A DNA stretch of 64,000 bases, from positions 1 to 64,000 of the forward strand of contig CAJOHX010000010.1 in the NCBI GenBank assembly GCA_905234475.1, read 5' to 3'. Below, piece by piece: positions 1 through 8,286 of the stretch. The DNA is from an uncultured Bacteroidales bacterium. GTDB lineage: Bacteria; Bacteroidota; Bacteroidia; Bacteroidales; UBA932. The position numbers and the translations under genes were made by a program. Within the stretch, counting starts at the first letter, position 1. Every line of letters begins with the position of its first letter. The notes below the pieces were generated by a model that was not told the DNA's origin, did no database searches, and saw nothing but the letters and a program-made list of their open reading frames with translations.

Positions 1-119
1 GGATCAGAACCGGAAATGCCATCGGCGCGACCTTCGATGACCGTCTTGGATAACCGCCCCGAACAAGCCGACAGGAGCCCGGCAAGCAGGAGGAGTATCG
101 TGACAGAAGAGTTTCGCAT
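1..119 (-). CDS. Exported lipoprotein, N-terminal fragment (runs off window)
   Basis: Only the first 39 codons are inside the window; the gene continues past base 1. It starts with a typical lipoprotein signal: a short positive head, a Leu-rich core and the lipobox LSAC at residues 16-19. The residues after the Cys (TVIEGRADGISGSD) resemble the start of the DUF4369 domain that precedes thioredoxin domains in Bacteroidales TlpA-like lipoproteins, but too little is visible to be sure. It begins 15 nt after the stop of the TlpA-like gene and is probably in the same transcript. Confidence 0.6.
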   Translation of the reverse strand, partial: MRNSSVTILLLLAGLLSACSGRLSKTVIEGRADGISGSD

Positions 120-134
120 AACAGTGCTTATCAC

Positions 135-1250
135 CTATTTCCCCAAGGCCTCCTTCACGGCCTCGCCGATTTGCTCGCCGCGGATATCCCGCTTGAGAAT
201 CGTCCCGTCAGGGCCGAAGAGAATGATAAGCGGAATCGCGTCGAAACCATACGCCTTCCCCGGAATCTGCTGGGCGTTGATAATCTGATCCCAGACGATT
301 CCAAGCTCCTTGGCCGCCTTGACGGTGCTCTCCACATTGTCCATAACGGCGATGCTGAGCATATCGAAGCTGTCGCCGTGGTAGGTGTCGTACACGTTCT
401 TGAGGTTGGGCATCTCTTCTTTGCAGGGCCCGCACCAGGAAGCCCAGAAATCGACCAAGACATACTTGCCGCGACCAACATAATCGGATAAACTAACCGT
501 GGAAGTCTCGGGGTTCGCCGGGTCCTGAACGACGGTGAAGTCCACGAATGGTTTTCCTTCCACGGTGTTGACCAGGCCGTTGTAAATATCGTACAATTCG
601 GTAAACATCATTGATGATATCGGTGCCGATTTCATCTCATCGGAAAGGCCGTTCACCAGGGAGAACATCTCCTCCGGATTCAACTCAACGCCTTGCCCCA
701 TGCTGCTGAAATATAGCATCTCAAGTGCCTGCAGGCCATTGATGTTGTCGAGGTTGTTCCGGGCCACCTCTTTCGTGTAGTCCAGGAGAGCGCCGAGATT
801 TTCGTCGCGATACTTCTCTCCTGCTTCCCTGTCACTACCAAACCCGGCCATCCTGGTTTGGTAGTCGTTCCATCGGTTGCCGAATTCCATAAACAGGGAA
901 TGCGGCCCCTTCTTGTCAGAGGAGACGGCGGTACGCGATTCCGGGTCGATGGTGATGGTGGAGCCGTCGGAAATGAAATTGAAGTGGTCGTTCCCCAACC
1001 GTAATTCAGTAGTCGTGGAAAGACATTTCGGGATTTCAAGCTCGAAGCGACCGTTCACAACCGCAACGGTGGTGTCAAAGAAAGAGACATAATGATCCTC
1101 ATCCATCATGCCGTCATAATAACCTCGCGTTAGCCTTACGGTTTCAGGGGCGTTCTCGACAAACTGCCCCACAACCTTGGTGGTATTTCCGGTTTTCGGC
1201 GCGCAAGCGGCCAGCATTACGATGATGGGAAATAGAATCTGCTTTTTCAT
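135..1250 (-). CDS. TlpA-family thiol-disulfide oxidoreductase lipoprotein
   Basis: This 371-residue envelope protein has a lipoprotein signal with lipobox LAAC (Cys16), a middle part of the DUF4369 kind, and a C-terminal thioredoxin-fold domain (about residues 250-371). The active site WCGPC follows the strand KYVLVDFWAS. Proteins of this AhpC/TSA-TlpA group transfer electrons to disulfides of periplasmic proteins and are common next to outer-membrane receptors in Bacteroidetes; the substrate here is unknown. It lies 82 nt downstream of a barrel gene but has its own good promoter in that gap. A second lipoprotein gene follows 15 nt downstream. Confidence 0.88.
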   Translation of the reverse strand: MKKQILFPIIVMLAACAPKTGNTTKVVGQFVENAPETVRLTRGYYDGMMDEDHYVSFFDTTVAVVNGRFELEIPKCLSTTTELRLGNDHFNFISDGSTITIDPESRTAVSSDKKGPHSLFMEFGNRWNDYQTRMAGFGSDREAGEKYRDENLGALLDYTKEVARNNLDNINGLQALEMLYFSSMGQGVELNPEEMFSLVNGLSDEMKSAPISSMMFTELYDIYNGLVNTVEGKPFVDFTVVQDPANPETSTVSLSDYVGRGKYVLVDFWASWCGPCKEEMPNLKNVYDTYHGDSFDMLSIAVMDNVESTVKAAKELGIVWDQIINAQQIPGKAYGFDAIPLIILFGPDGTILKRDIRGEQIGEAVKEALGK

Positions 1251-1269
1251 ACTGGACTTTATTATTGTA

Positions 1270-1301
1270 CAAATCTACAAACAACTATCATCTGTTACAA
1301 G
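1270..1301 (-). promoter_or_regulatory. Bacteroidetes-type promoter of the TlpA-like gene
   Basis: On the minus strand the -7 box TAGATTTG (1270-1277) lies 20 nt from a -33 box CTTG (1298-1301), matching the TTTG-N19-21-TAnnTTTG pattern. Transcription would start near 1263, giving a short leader before the ATG at 1250. Confidence 0.6.
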
Positions 1302-1332
1302 AGGTGATTTTATTTCCCGTCATTCGCCGGCG

Positions 1333-4242
1333 TTAAAGCATATTGTACATCGCGTTCTGCACGCGGGCGTTCTTGGCGGGATTCATCTTGCCGAAACTCC
1401 ATTTGAGCGAGAACATAGCGTAGCGGCCCATCACCAGGCTGTAGCGGTCCTCGATGTATTCCGCATTGACCGTGTGCTGCTGCATCCGCTGCTGGTTCAG
1501 CAGGTCCGAGATGCCCAGGCTTACCGTAAAAGCCTTGATATTCTTGCTGACGGAGAGGTCCCAGAGGCAGTACGGCTCGTTAAATCCGGCGGGATAACCC
1601 CGGAACTGGTTAAAGGATACCTCCGTCTTGAACTCCCAGCCATGCAGCGTCTCATAGAGCAGGTCGAGATACTGGCCGAAGCGCCAATAGTTCGTGTTGG
1701 CGGTAGGGTCGAGGCTGTATCGGCTCCGCTCGTTCTCAATCGCCGAGCGGAGAGTGACCGAGAAGCGATCCAGCATGTATGCCGCTTGCAACGTCGTATA
1801 AATGTCGGACTGGGAGGTGCGGCTTTCGGAGAATCCGCTCAAACCACCGTAGAAGCGGCTGCCACTCGCATCGCCCCAGAAATCCGCCATAAAGGCGTTG
1901 TAGTCGAAGGAGAGCAGATCCATCCCGGTCTGGCGGGAAGTGGCCTGGTAGTGGGTGCTCGAAGCAAGGTTTCCCTGAATGCCGAAGCCGAGAATCAGAC
2001 GTTTCTTTTCGCCGACAGGCTGGCGCCAGGAGAAGTAACCGGTGAGGGAAGTGGAGGGCTTTCGGGTGTTGACCGGCACGAAATAACGGACACCATCTGC
2101 ATCGAACCACGAAGCGGACACGATCCTGCGCTGGGTCATGTCGCCAAACAAGCTGACACCGATGTTAGAAAAGGTTTTCCGGTTATTAAAGTCCCATCCG
2201 AAACTTAGACTATGCTGAAAACTCGGACGGAGATATATGTTGCCCGTGGAGATCTCAAGCGGGTTGGATATGTCCAGCACCGGATTGATCTGGACCGCGG
2301 CCGGCTGGCTGGAAGATCCCTGGTAGGATACACGCACAGATTGTCCCTCTTTCCCGGACCAGCGGATACTCACGTACGGCGACCAGTCGTGCAGCCACTC
2401 GCCGATGCCTGTCTCGGTGTCCCGGCCGAGCGTACGGGAGCGCACTTCGTTGCGCGTCTGGGCATGCTGCAAGCCGAAATAGAACTGATTGCTCTCCTTG
2501 CGGTACTGCATCTGGAGACTCTGGTTCAGCAGGAGGTAATCATTGCGCGAACGCGAGGAATAATAGTCGTTGGCAGAACCGTCGGCATTGAAGGCGGCCT
2601 TGTCATTGCCCCGCTGCTGCCAGCGCGCATTTACAATGGCCGCGAGCCCCCAGTATTGCCCGAAGGGCTCCAGATAAGACAGCTCTCCGCCGACCATCTT
2701 GCCGCTGCCGCCGGTGTCGTAATGCAGGTTCCGCGGCGTTACGGTGGCCCCATACCAGGTCCGGGAGTCCTCCCGGCTCTCTCCGAGGCTCCTGTTGAAG
2801 TTGTAGTTGACGGTCAGGTTCAGGCTGCGCCGCTCCTTGCCGATGTCCCTCACACCGCCGGATATGCGGCCGCTGGCCTGGAAGGAGCGGGATGAAGAGG
2901 ACTTGCCGGCATCGGTGCCGTTGATTTCCTCGCCCAGGACATCCGTAGTGGTGGACTGGTTGCGGGAGGTCGAGGCGCTGCTATTGAAGCGGAATGCCGG
3001 CCGGAAAACGAAGTTGATCTTTCTGGTGTCCTTCCTGTTCAGCTCGAAGTTGACGCTGACGCGGTTGCTCCGGCTCGTTCCGCTCGTCAGTCCGTTGGTG
3101 AACAGGGGGTTCTCGCCTACCAGCATAGACTCCCGGGCGGTACGGGTCCCGGAGATCTGGTCAGAGAAATTGTAGCTGACGCTGGCCGAGGACTCCATCC
3201 CCTTGATGCGGTCGGAATTGAGGTTCGCCCCCGCCATCGCTGTGGTCTTCATCCCGCCCAGCAGGGACAGGGCGTCCAGCATTTCGAGATCATCTTCAAC
3301 AGAGATAAAAACACTACTGCCGCTGCCGCCAGGATCAGAGGCGTTCTGCCCGTTGGCGATCAATGTCAGCTGGTCCTTCTCATTGTAGCCACTGACCATC
3401 AGGTTGCCGCCATATAAGGCGTGGCGGTCATCGCCCAGACCTTCCTCATTGACGCCCGGCCGGTAGCCTCCACTCAGCTTTGCGTTGCCGAACCAGCCCT
3501 GTTTGTATTCTTCCTTGAGCTCCAGGTCCATTACCTTTTCCCGGCTGTCCTGCGAGGCGATGCCCGAGAAGGCGGCCTCCTTGTTCTCCTGGTCGATGAC
3601 CTTGATCTTGTCCACGATCTTGGCCGGGAGGTTCTTGAGCGCTGCCGACGGGTCGTTGAAGAAGAAGGTCTTGCCTCCGACGGTGATCTTGTCCACCGGC
3701 TCGCCGTTCACCTTGACCGTGCCGTCGTCGCCTACCTCCATGCCAGGCATCTTCTTGATCAGGTCCTCCAGCATCGCGTTGTCGCCCACGTGGAAGGCCG
3801 CTGCGTTGTAGATCAGCGTGTCCTGCCGCACTTCGACGGCGTTGCCTACCGCCGTGATGGAGGCCGCGTCGATGATCTCCGGATTCTCCTCCAGCTTGAT
3901 CGTACCGAGGTCCTCCTCGTAGTTGCGGATGTTGTAGTCTTTCCGGAACGGCGTGTAGCCGATCAGCTCCACGTTGAGCCGATATCGTCCAACGGGCACG
4001 TCCGGGATCAGCACTTCGCCCTTCTGGTCCGAGAGGGTGAAATGGGTGATGGTCGTGTCCCCCTGCGGGTTGAGGTACACCGTGGCAAAGGGCAACGGTT
4101 CCTCCGACCTGGCGTCCTGCACGAGCAGTTTGACCCTGATGTTCCGGTTGCGCTCGAACATATCGGAGTCCATCACGACCACCTGGGCGTGCGAAGCCAC
4201 GGCCAGAAGGAGGCCGGCGAGGAGGGTGGCGATTACTCTCAT
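1333..4242 (-). CDS. Outer-membrane beta-barrel protein with carboxypeptidase-like regulatory domain
   Basis: From the ATG at 4242 the protein has 969 residues and begins with a clear signal peptide (MRVIATLLAGLLLAVASHAQ). An upstream ATG at 4374 would put 44 non-signal residues in front and overlap the sensor gene, so I reject it. After the signal come a carboxypeptidase-D-regulatory-like beta-sandwich, a plug-like segment (VEVRQDTLIYNAAAF ... VNGEPVDKITVGGK) and a long Ser/Asn/Arg-rich barrel ending in MFSLKWSFG. This architecture is that of TonB-dependent-receptor-like barrels of Bacteroidetes (OMP_b-brl_3 type), without a SusD partner. A -7 box TATATTTG lies at 4258-4265. The gene follows the BlaI/BlaR1 pair and is its most likely target. 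Confidence 0.85.
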   Translation of the reverse strand: MRVIATLLAGLLLAVASHAQVVVMDSDMFERNRNIRVKLLVQDARSEEPLPFATVYLNPQGDTTITHFTLSDQKGEVLIPDVPVGRYRLNVELIGYTPFRKDYNIRNYEEDLGTIKLEENPEIIDAASITAVGNAVEVRQDTLIYNAAAFHVGDNAMLEDLIKKMPGMEVGDDGTVKVNGEPVDKITVGGKTFFFNDPSAALKNLPAKIVDKIKVIDQENKEAAFSGIASQDSREKVMDLELKEEYKQGWFGNAKLSGGYRPGVNEEGLGDDRHALYGGNLMVSGYNEKDQLTLIANGQNASDPGGSGSSVFISVEDDLEMLDALSLLGGMKTTAMAGANLNSDRIKGMESSASVSYNFSDQISGTRTARESMLVGENPLFTNGLTSGTSRSNRVSVNFELNRKDTRKINFVFRPAFRFNSSASTSRNQSTTTDVLGEEINGTDAGKSSSSRSFQASGRISGGVRDIGKERRSLNLTVNYNFNRSLGESREDSRTWYGATVTPRNLHYDTGGSGKMVGGELSYLEPFGQYWGLAAIVNARWQQRGNDKAAFNADGSANDYYSSRSRNDYLLLNQSLQMQYRKESNQFYFGLQHAQTRNEVRSRTLGRDTETGIGEWLHDWSPYVSIRWSGKEGQSVRVSYQGSSSQPAAVQINPVLDISNPLEISTGNIYLRPSFQHSLSFGWDFNNRKTFSNIGVSLFGDMTQRRIVSASWFDADGVRYFVPVNTRKPSTSLTGYFSWRQPVGEKKRLILGFGIQGNLASSTHYQATSRQTGMDLLSFDYNAFMADFWGDASGSRFYGGLSGFSESRTSQSDIYTTLQAAYMLDRFSVTLRSAIENERSRYSLDPTANTNYWRFGQYLDLLYETLHGWEFKTEVSFNQFRGYPAGFNEPYCLWDLSVSKNIKAFTVSLGISDLLNQQRMQQHTVNAEYIEDRYSLVMGRYAMFSLKWSFGKMNPAKNARVQNAMYNML

Positions 4243-4315
4243 AAAAGTCCCGTCTTTCAAATATAATACCTTAATTATCAGATTATTAAGCATGCCGTTT
4301 TCCTTTTGAGACTCT

Positions 4316-6553
4316 TTATTGCGTGGTACATATCCAGAGGACGCCGTTAGCAGCTTCGGGGCCGTAATGAGCAACTAGACTTGAATCCTTTCGCACTTCC
4401 ATAGATTCAACGGTAGAAGGATCGATGAGCTTGATGGCATTGATACCGTCTTCCATCTTCTCTCCATTCACAATGACCAGAGGCTCCCCGTTTCCGCGCT
4501 TAATCCTAACCACAGGAATTGCTTCGTCCTCGGTACGACTATCCTTAAAGTAATAGGGAGCAGTATCATCATCTTGACGGGAGAGAATGTCCCCACGTTC
4601 GTTCAAAGTGAATTTAACAGGCAACTGGATCGAGACCTTGACAGGCTTGTTATTCATTATGGCAGGCTCCCAGCGTGGAGATGAAGAAATGACGCGAACA
4701 GCCTCGGCATCCAGTTGGTCGTCAATACCGACCAGGACCCTGACGTTGCGGACTTTACCATCTTCACAAACATCGTAGGAAGTTAAAACAACGCCTTCAA
4801 TCCCGGCTACCCGGGCTCTCTGGGGATAAACAAGATGAGCGTGTACCCAACTGTCAAATTGGTGCGTGGTGCCATGCTGAAAGCGAGGTGCCAGCATCAC
4901 TTCGTCATTTTTGCCAGCTTCGTCTTTTTGAAACTCTCCGATACTTCTCCCGTTTATATACAATACGTGAGTGCTTGCTGGTGGCGATTGCCACTGAATG
5001 GCCTGAATGGGCTTTCCTCCGACCAAGCGGACTACGTATTCACATCTTCGGGGATTCTCGCTGACGACGACGTATAGCCCGAGGAACTCATCCTGGCCTG
5101 CGGTCATTGTCGGCTGGCTGCGGAAATCTGTTATCCGGTTCCCCTCCATATCTATAATGGCCAGGGTAGAAAACTCAAAAGGCGTCAGGTAAACACCCTT
5201 TGAGAAGGGATCTATCTTGACCTTATCTTCCTGGTAGTTTATAAATAATACCCCTTCTTTAGTCTTTTCTCCATACCTTTCTATGATGTCTGGAGCCGGA
5301 GCAAGATTCATTTCTATGGATTCTATCTTTTCTTCGTCCAGATTGCCCAATTCCTCTTTCGAAATCTCTTTTGCCTCTCCTGATGACCGTTGCAGAATGA
5401 TAACCGGGGTGTGAATATAGGATCGAGCCTGGACCTTCGACACGCCAGCCTGCCGAAGTTGGTTGTCCAGATCTCTCATCACCTCTACCGGGGTGTCTTG
5501 AACTTGTTCAATACTGACACCGATTTCCGCCCCCGGGATACCCAGTGACCGGAGATAATCTGCAATCCCATTCAACGGGATTTCCTTGCCTTCAATCACA
5601 ATCCGTCCCTCTGCGTCCACGTTTATCGTGACGACTTTCTTAACATCATCCGCATCGGCAACGAAATTATTGGTATCTTTGTCCTTCGGGACATAGACCG
5701 TCCGTGCCTGCAGGCCAAGGCCCAGGCACACGAGCGGGAGCAGATAAAGCACCCGCAGCCCCCGGCGAAGGGGGGACTTTGATTTTGACATCATAGTAAT
5801 ACGATTTTTAAGGATACTGTGATTAAAGCTGTTGGCAACTGAGTAGCCGCTCTTGCCGACAGCTTTTCTTATTAATAGATACTGATAATCTTTCAGGTCC
5901 ACACCGCTCCGGAGCACGGCGTCATCTGCCTCATATTCATGGAGTTCCTGCAGGTCCGCACGGAGCATCCAGATGGCGGGGTTGAACCATTGGAAGGCCG
6001 CGAGGATATCCACCAGGAGCAGCTCCACGGAGTGCCCGTAGGCGACGTGCGCTTTCTCGTGCGCGAGGATGGGTGCGTGGGGGCCTTCCCAGTCTTTCCG
6101 CGAAAGGATGATATACCGCATCCAGCTGAGAGGGGCGATCTCCTGATCCGTCACGACGATCTTGCATCCGTCTTCTTCCCGAACCTGTTGACCCAGGCGG
6201 ATGATAAGATCGATGGACAAGACGGAAATCAGCTCGCGGATGAGCACGAAAGTGACACCAGCCCAGAACAGGATAATGAGTGCCACCGGCCACCAGGGGG
6301 TCGTTGCCGCCACCGGGGCGGTCGTGACCAACTCGCCGACGGCCACGCTGCCTACCGGCGCCGCCGTCATCTCCATCGGCTTTTTGATGGTGATGATACA
6401 GAGGGGCAGCACGAAGCTCAAAACGACCGTCCCTACCAGCACGAAACGGTTGAAGCGGTGGAAGGTTTCCTTCTTCAGAAGGAGCCGGTAGAACATATAG
6501 AAGACAGCGAGGGCGACCGCCACCTTGCCTTCGTAAATCAGGAAGGACAACAT
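4316..6553 (-). CDS. BlaR1/M56-family membrane metallopeptidase sensor with ExbD-, TonB- and plug-like segments
   Basis: This 745-residue protein has membrane segments at about residues 10-25, 36-56 and 87-118, then the zinc-protease motif HEKAH (165-169) with a downstream E-x-E-A-D (about 206-210), and another membrane segment near 265-283. This is the M56 (BlaR1/MecR1) sensor layout. The periplasmic part is unusual. Residues 307-372 look like the periplasmic domain of ExbD/TolR, 566-650 like a TonB C-terminal domain, and two stretches (408-440 and 713-743) like the end of a receptor plug (ESIEM...GVLFI and ESMEV...ANGVLWI). In known relatives a periplasmic signal activates the protease, which cleaves the BlaI-type repressor. 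The start lies 2 nt after the blaI-like stop, so the two are co-transcribed. No beta-lactamase gene is nearby, so the signal is probably not a beta-lactam. Confidence 0.88.
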   Translation of the reverse strand: MLSFLIYEGKVAVALAVFYMFYRLLLKKETFHRFNRFVLVGTVVLSFVLPLCIITIKKPMEMTAAPVGSVAVGELVTTAPVAATTPWWPVALIILFWAGVTFVLIRELISVLSIDLIIRLGQQVREEDGCKIVVTDQEIAPLSWMRYIILSRKDWEGPHAPILAHEKAHVAYGHSVELLLVDILAAFQWFNPAIWMLRADLQELHEYEADDAVLRSGVDLKDYQYLLIRKAVGKSGYSVANSFNHSILKNRITMMSKSKSPLRRGLRVLYLLPLVCLGLGLQARTVYVPKDKDTNNFVADADDVKKVVTINVDAEGRIVIEGKEIPLNGIADYLRSLGIPGAEIGVSIEQVQDTPVEVMRDLDNQLRQAGVSKVQARSYIHTPVIILQRSSGEAKEISKEELGNLDEEKIESIEMNLAPAPDIIERYGEKTKEGVLFINYQEDKVKIDPFSKGVYLTPFEFSTLAIIDMEGNRITDFRSQPTMTAGQDEFLGLYVVVSENPRRCEYVVRLVGGKPIQAIQWQSPPASTHVLYINGRSIGEFQKDEAGKNDEVMLAPRFQHGTTHQFDSWVHAHLVYPQRARVAGIEGVVLTSYDVCEDGKVRNVRVLVGIDDQLDAEAVRVISSSPRWEPAIMNNKPVKVSIQLPVKFTLNERGDILSRQDDDTAPYYFKDSRTEDEAIPVVRIKRGNGEPLVIVNGEKMEDGINAIKLIDPSTVESMEVRKDSSLVAHYGPEAANGVLWICTTQ

Positions 6554-6555
6554 GG

Positions 6556-6915
6556 CTATTTCCCTTTTTCTATCAAGTCAATGAGCTCCTTCAGCTCCTC
6601 TACGGAGATCTTCTCCTCCTTCACCAACGCGGAGACCACATTGATGTAGGATTTCCCGAAATATTTGTCGATCAGCCCCGTCAGCCAGCGCTGCTTGTAC
6701 TCCTCCGGCGTCACCTTGGCAAAGTACTGGTAGGTGGGGCCATAAGCCTTGTGGTCAATGAATCCTTCTTCCTGGAGTGTCCGCACCTGGGTCGAGAGCG
6801 TGCTGAAATGGGGTTTCGGGTCCGGGTACAATTCCCGCAACTCCCTCACGAACAGCGGCCCCCGCTCCCAGAAATGGTTCATGATAATCTCTTCTTTCTT
6901 GGTCAGGCGTTTCAT
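6556..6915 (-). CDS. BlaI/MecI/CopY-family transcriptional repressor
   Basis: This is a 119-residue winged-helix repressor of the Penicillinase_R family. The helix-turn-helix covers about residues 5-70 (EIIMNHFWERGPLFVRELRE ... STQVRTLQEEGFIDHK) and is followed by the family's C-terminal dimerisation helices. An in-frame ATG at 6939 falls inside the -7 promoter box, so the start at 6915 (MKRLTKKEE) is preferred. Such repressors hold their own operon off until the partner M56 sensor inactivates them. Two palindromes in the promoter are probable operators. The gene is followed after 2 nt by the sensor. Confidence 0.9.
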   Translation of the reverse strand: MKRLTKKEEIIMNHFWERGPLFVRELRELYPDPKPHFSTLSTQVRTLQEEGFIDHKAYGPTYQYFAKVTPEEYKQRWLTGLIDKYFGKSYINVVSALVKEEKISVEELKELIDLIEKGK

Positions 6916-6932
6916 AAGCGTGGTCTTTTCCG

Positions 6933-6979
6933 CAAACATAGCTAAAATTTTTTAGCTACGCAACTATGTTAAAATAGTT
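6933..6979 (-). promoter_or_regulatory. blaI-like promoter with two overlapping palindromic operators
   Basis: On the minus strand GTTG (6961-6964) and TATGTTTG (6933-6940) are 20 nt apart, a Bacteroidetes-type promoter. A perfect 9-2-9 palindrome, TAGCTAAAATTTTTTAGCTA (6939-6958), fills the spacer. A second palindrome, AACTAT-N6-ATAGTT (6962-6979), covers the -33 box. A repressor bound at either would block RNA polymerase, which fits autoregulation by the BlaI-type protein. Confidence 0.65.
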
Positions 6980-6984
6980 TTTTC

Positions 6985-7063
6985 GGAAAAGGGCCCCAGC
7001 GTGCCCGGGACCCCGTTTTTCCCCTTCCCGGGCACGGAAACCCCCTCCAGCGTGCCCGGCAAC
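6985..7063 (+). repeat. REP-like paired-hairpin element, family A copy 1
   Basis: This element holds two hairpin units built on CCGGGCAC / GTGCCCGG; the left arm of the first unit is missing. It ends directly at the stop codon of the RAYT-like gene. The same element recurs at 8181-8272 and, inverted, at 12849-12940. Confidence 0.8.
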
Positions 7064-8002
7064 CTACTTCCCGAATAGTGCCAGGAGTCTGCGCTCATCC
7101 AGATGGAGCATACGCTGGATTTGACGGTCAGAGGATTTGTATTCGAAACGGAGCGTTCTGGCCAATTCCATCTTCTGTTCCAGCGTCAGGATCTCGGGAC
7201 GCGCGTTGCCATAGCGGTCGCGGCAGATTTGTCGGACGATGAGGTATAATTCGTCATCCGTATAGAACATGCTGTCTCCCAGCAAATTGGCGATATCTTT
7301 ATAAGCTTCGACACTTCGTGAGACCAAGCTGAAATAATGGCGTGCATCGCGAAAAACACCCTCGCCAAGTTTCAAGTCACAGAAAAATGCGGGAGAGATA
7401 TATCCATCCACAATGGGGGACTCTCCCGCGTAATCCACAGAATGGCTGCCAAACAGTTGCCGTCTTTCCCGAATGAATAAATCGCTGTATTTCCGGTCCC
7501 GTCGTTGTTTCGCATCAGGATTGAAATAGAAACGGTTGGCGCCCCAGGGATATGAGAATGGCGTGTGTTCAGGATGAACCAGATAGCCGTTTCGGTTGAC
7601 ATAAGCGATCGAATTGCGCAGAAAGGATAAATCATCTATCGGGAAAACACTGGCCTGGAATGAATCCAGGTTACGAACCCGCCCCGTAGATTGGTAGAAT
7701 CTGTAAAGTCGCTTTCTTAGTTTGGAGAACCATTCTACTGCAGCGGCAATCGGCCCTTCTCCTATCAGATGCAGGTGTGTGCGCATCGCTTCAAAGGTAA
7801 TGACACTGACGTCGGGCTCCGAATAGGTGCTCGATGCCATAAGGTTCATGGCAAAGCGGAAATCATCGTCCGTTTCAAACAAGACGAGCTGGCTGTCCCC
7901 GGGCGTACATAAGTGGTAAAAGGGGCCGCGCGAGAAGAATAAGTCTTTGCATTGCTGCTCCCGTTCTCCGAACGAGAGGGGCCGAGACAGGTTTTGATTC
8001 AT
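7064..8002 (-). CDS. REP-associated tyrosine transposase-like protein (RAYT, Y1_Tnp/HUH superfamily)
   Basis: Numbered from the ATG at 8002 (312 residues), the HUH motif is THLHL (His76, His78). It is followed by a basic helix (KLRKRLYRF) and then SIAYVNRNGYLVHPE ... YPWGANRFYF at about 131-160. This corresponds to the YI-NPVRAGLV ... YPWSS signature of RAYTs, whose tyrosine (probably Tyr134) would be the nucleophile. RAYTs are single-copy relatives of IS200/IS605 transposases that act on REP hairpins. A C-terminal helical part (KSSDRQIQRMLHLDERRL) looks like a helix-turn-helix. The protein is longer than the usual 150-220 residues. The gene has matching hairpin repeats on both sides. Longer starts at 8011 and 8050 exist, but a -7 box (TACCTTTG, 8017-8024) favours the short ones. 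Confidence 0.72.
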   Translation of the reverse strand: MNQNLSRPLSFGEREQQCKDLFFSRGPFYHLCTPGDSQLVLFETDDDFRFAMNLMASSTYSEPDVSVITFEAMRTHLHLIGEGPIAAAVEWFSKLRKRLYRFYQSTGRVRNLDSFQASVFPIDDLSFLRNSIAYVNRNGYLVHPEHTPFSYPWGANRFYFNPDAKQRRDRKYSDLFIRERRQLFGSHSVDYAGESPIVDGYISPAFFCDLKLGEGVFRDARHYFSLVSRSVEAYKDIANLLGDSMFYTDDELYLIVRQICRDRYGNARPEILTLEQKMELARTLRFEYKSSDRQIQRMLHLDERRLLALFGK

Positions 8003-8016
8003 GTTTTCCATGGTGG

Positions 8017-8069
8017 CAAAGGTAAAGAGACCGACCCGTTTGCATCGCACATTAAACGTTTAGTTTAAT
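8017..8069 (-). promoter_or_regulatory. Probable promoter region of the RAYT-like gene with a 19-bp palindrome
   Basis: A -7 box TACCTTTG occurs on the minus strand at 8017-8024; I see no clear -33 box. A perfect palindrome, ATTAAAC-N5-GTTTAAT, lies at 8051-8069 and could be an operator. Confidence 0.4.
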
Positions 8070-8180
8070 GCATATCAGCATAACCTTTGACCATCAGATA
8101 GTTTCTTTCAGGAAAGCCATTGATGAATCATTTATTTCCGGATTCTTTTTCCCGAAAAATGTATGATTCTTTCAGAAGCG

Positions 8181-8272
8181 GCTGCCGGGCACGGAAAAGG
8201 GCCCCAGCGTGCCCGGGACCCGAAAAAACTACTCCCCGGGCACGGAAACCCCCTCCAGCGTGCCCGGCAACC
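8181..8272 (+). repeat. REP-like paired-hairpin element, family A copy 2
   Basis: This is the complete form: two tandem hairpins, each with arms CCGGGCAC and GTGCCCGG, joined by an A/C-rich spacer. It lies between the RAYT-like gene and the lytT-like gene, 14 nt from the lytT stop. It is nearly identical to copy 1 and to the reverse complement of the copy at 12849-12940. Confidence 0.82.
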
Positions 8273-8286
8273 GCTTTCTGCGGTAT

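Noticed and set aside
1318..1332. Family D repeat remnant (CGTCATTCGCCGGCG) after the barrel stop codon
   Set aside because: It resembles half of the dsbD hairpin, but no matching second arm is present; chance similarity is possible.
4316..6939. Beta-lactam resistance locus
   Set aside because: BlaI/BlaR1-type genes are present, but no beta-lactamase or mecA-like gene is nearby, and such pairs are common general regulators in Bacteroidetes.
6985..7063. Rho-independent terminator for the RAYT-like gene
   Set aside because: The hairpins are G/C-rich but lack a T run on the minus strand, and the same unit recurs elsewhere, so it is listed as a repeat.
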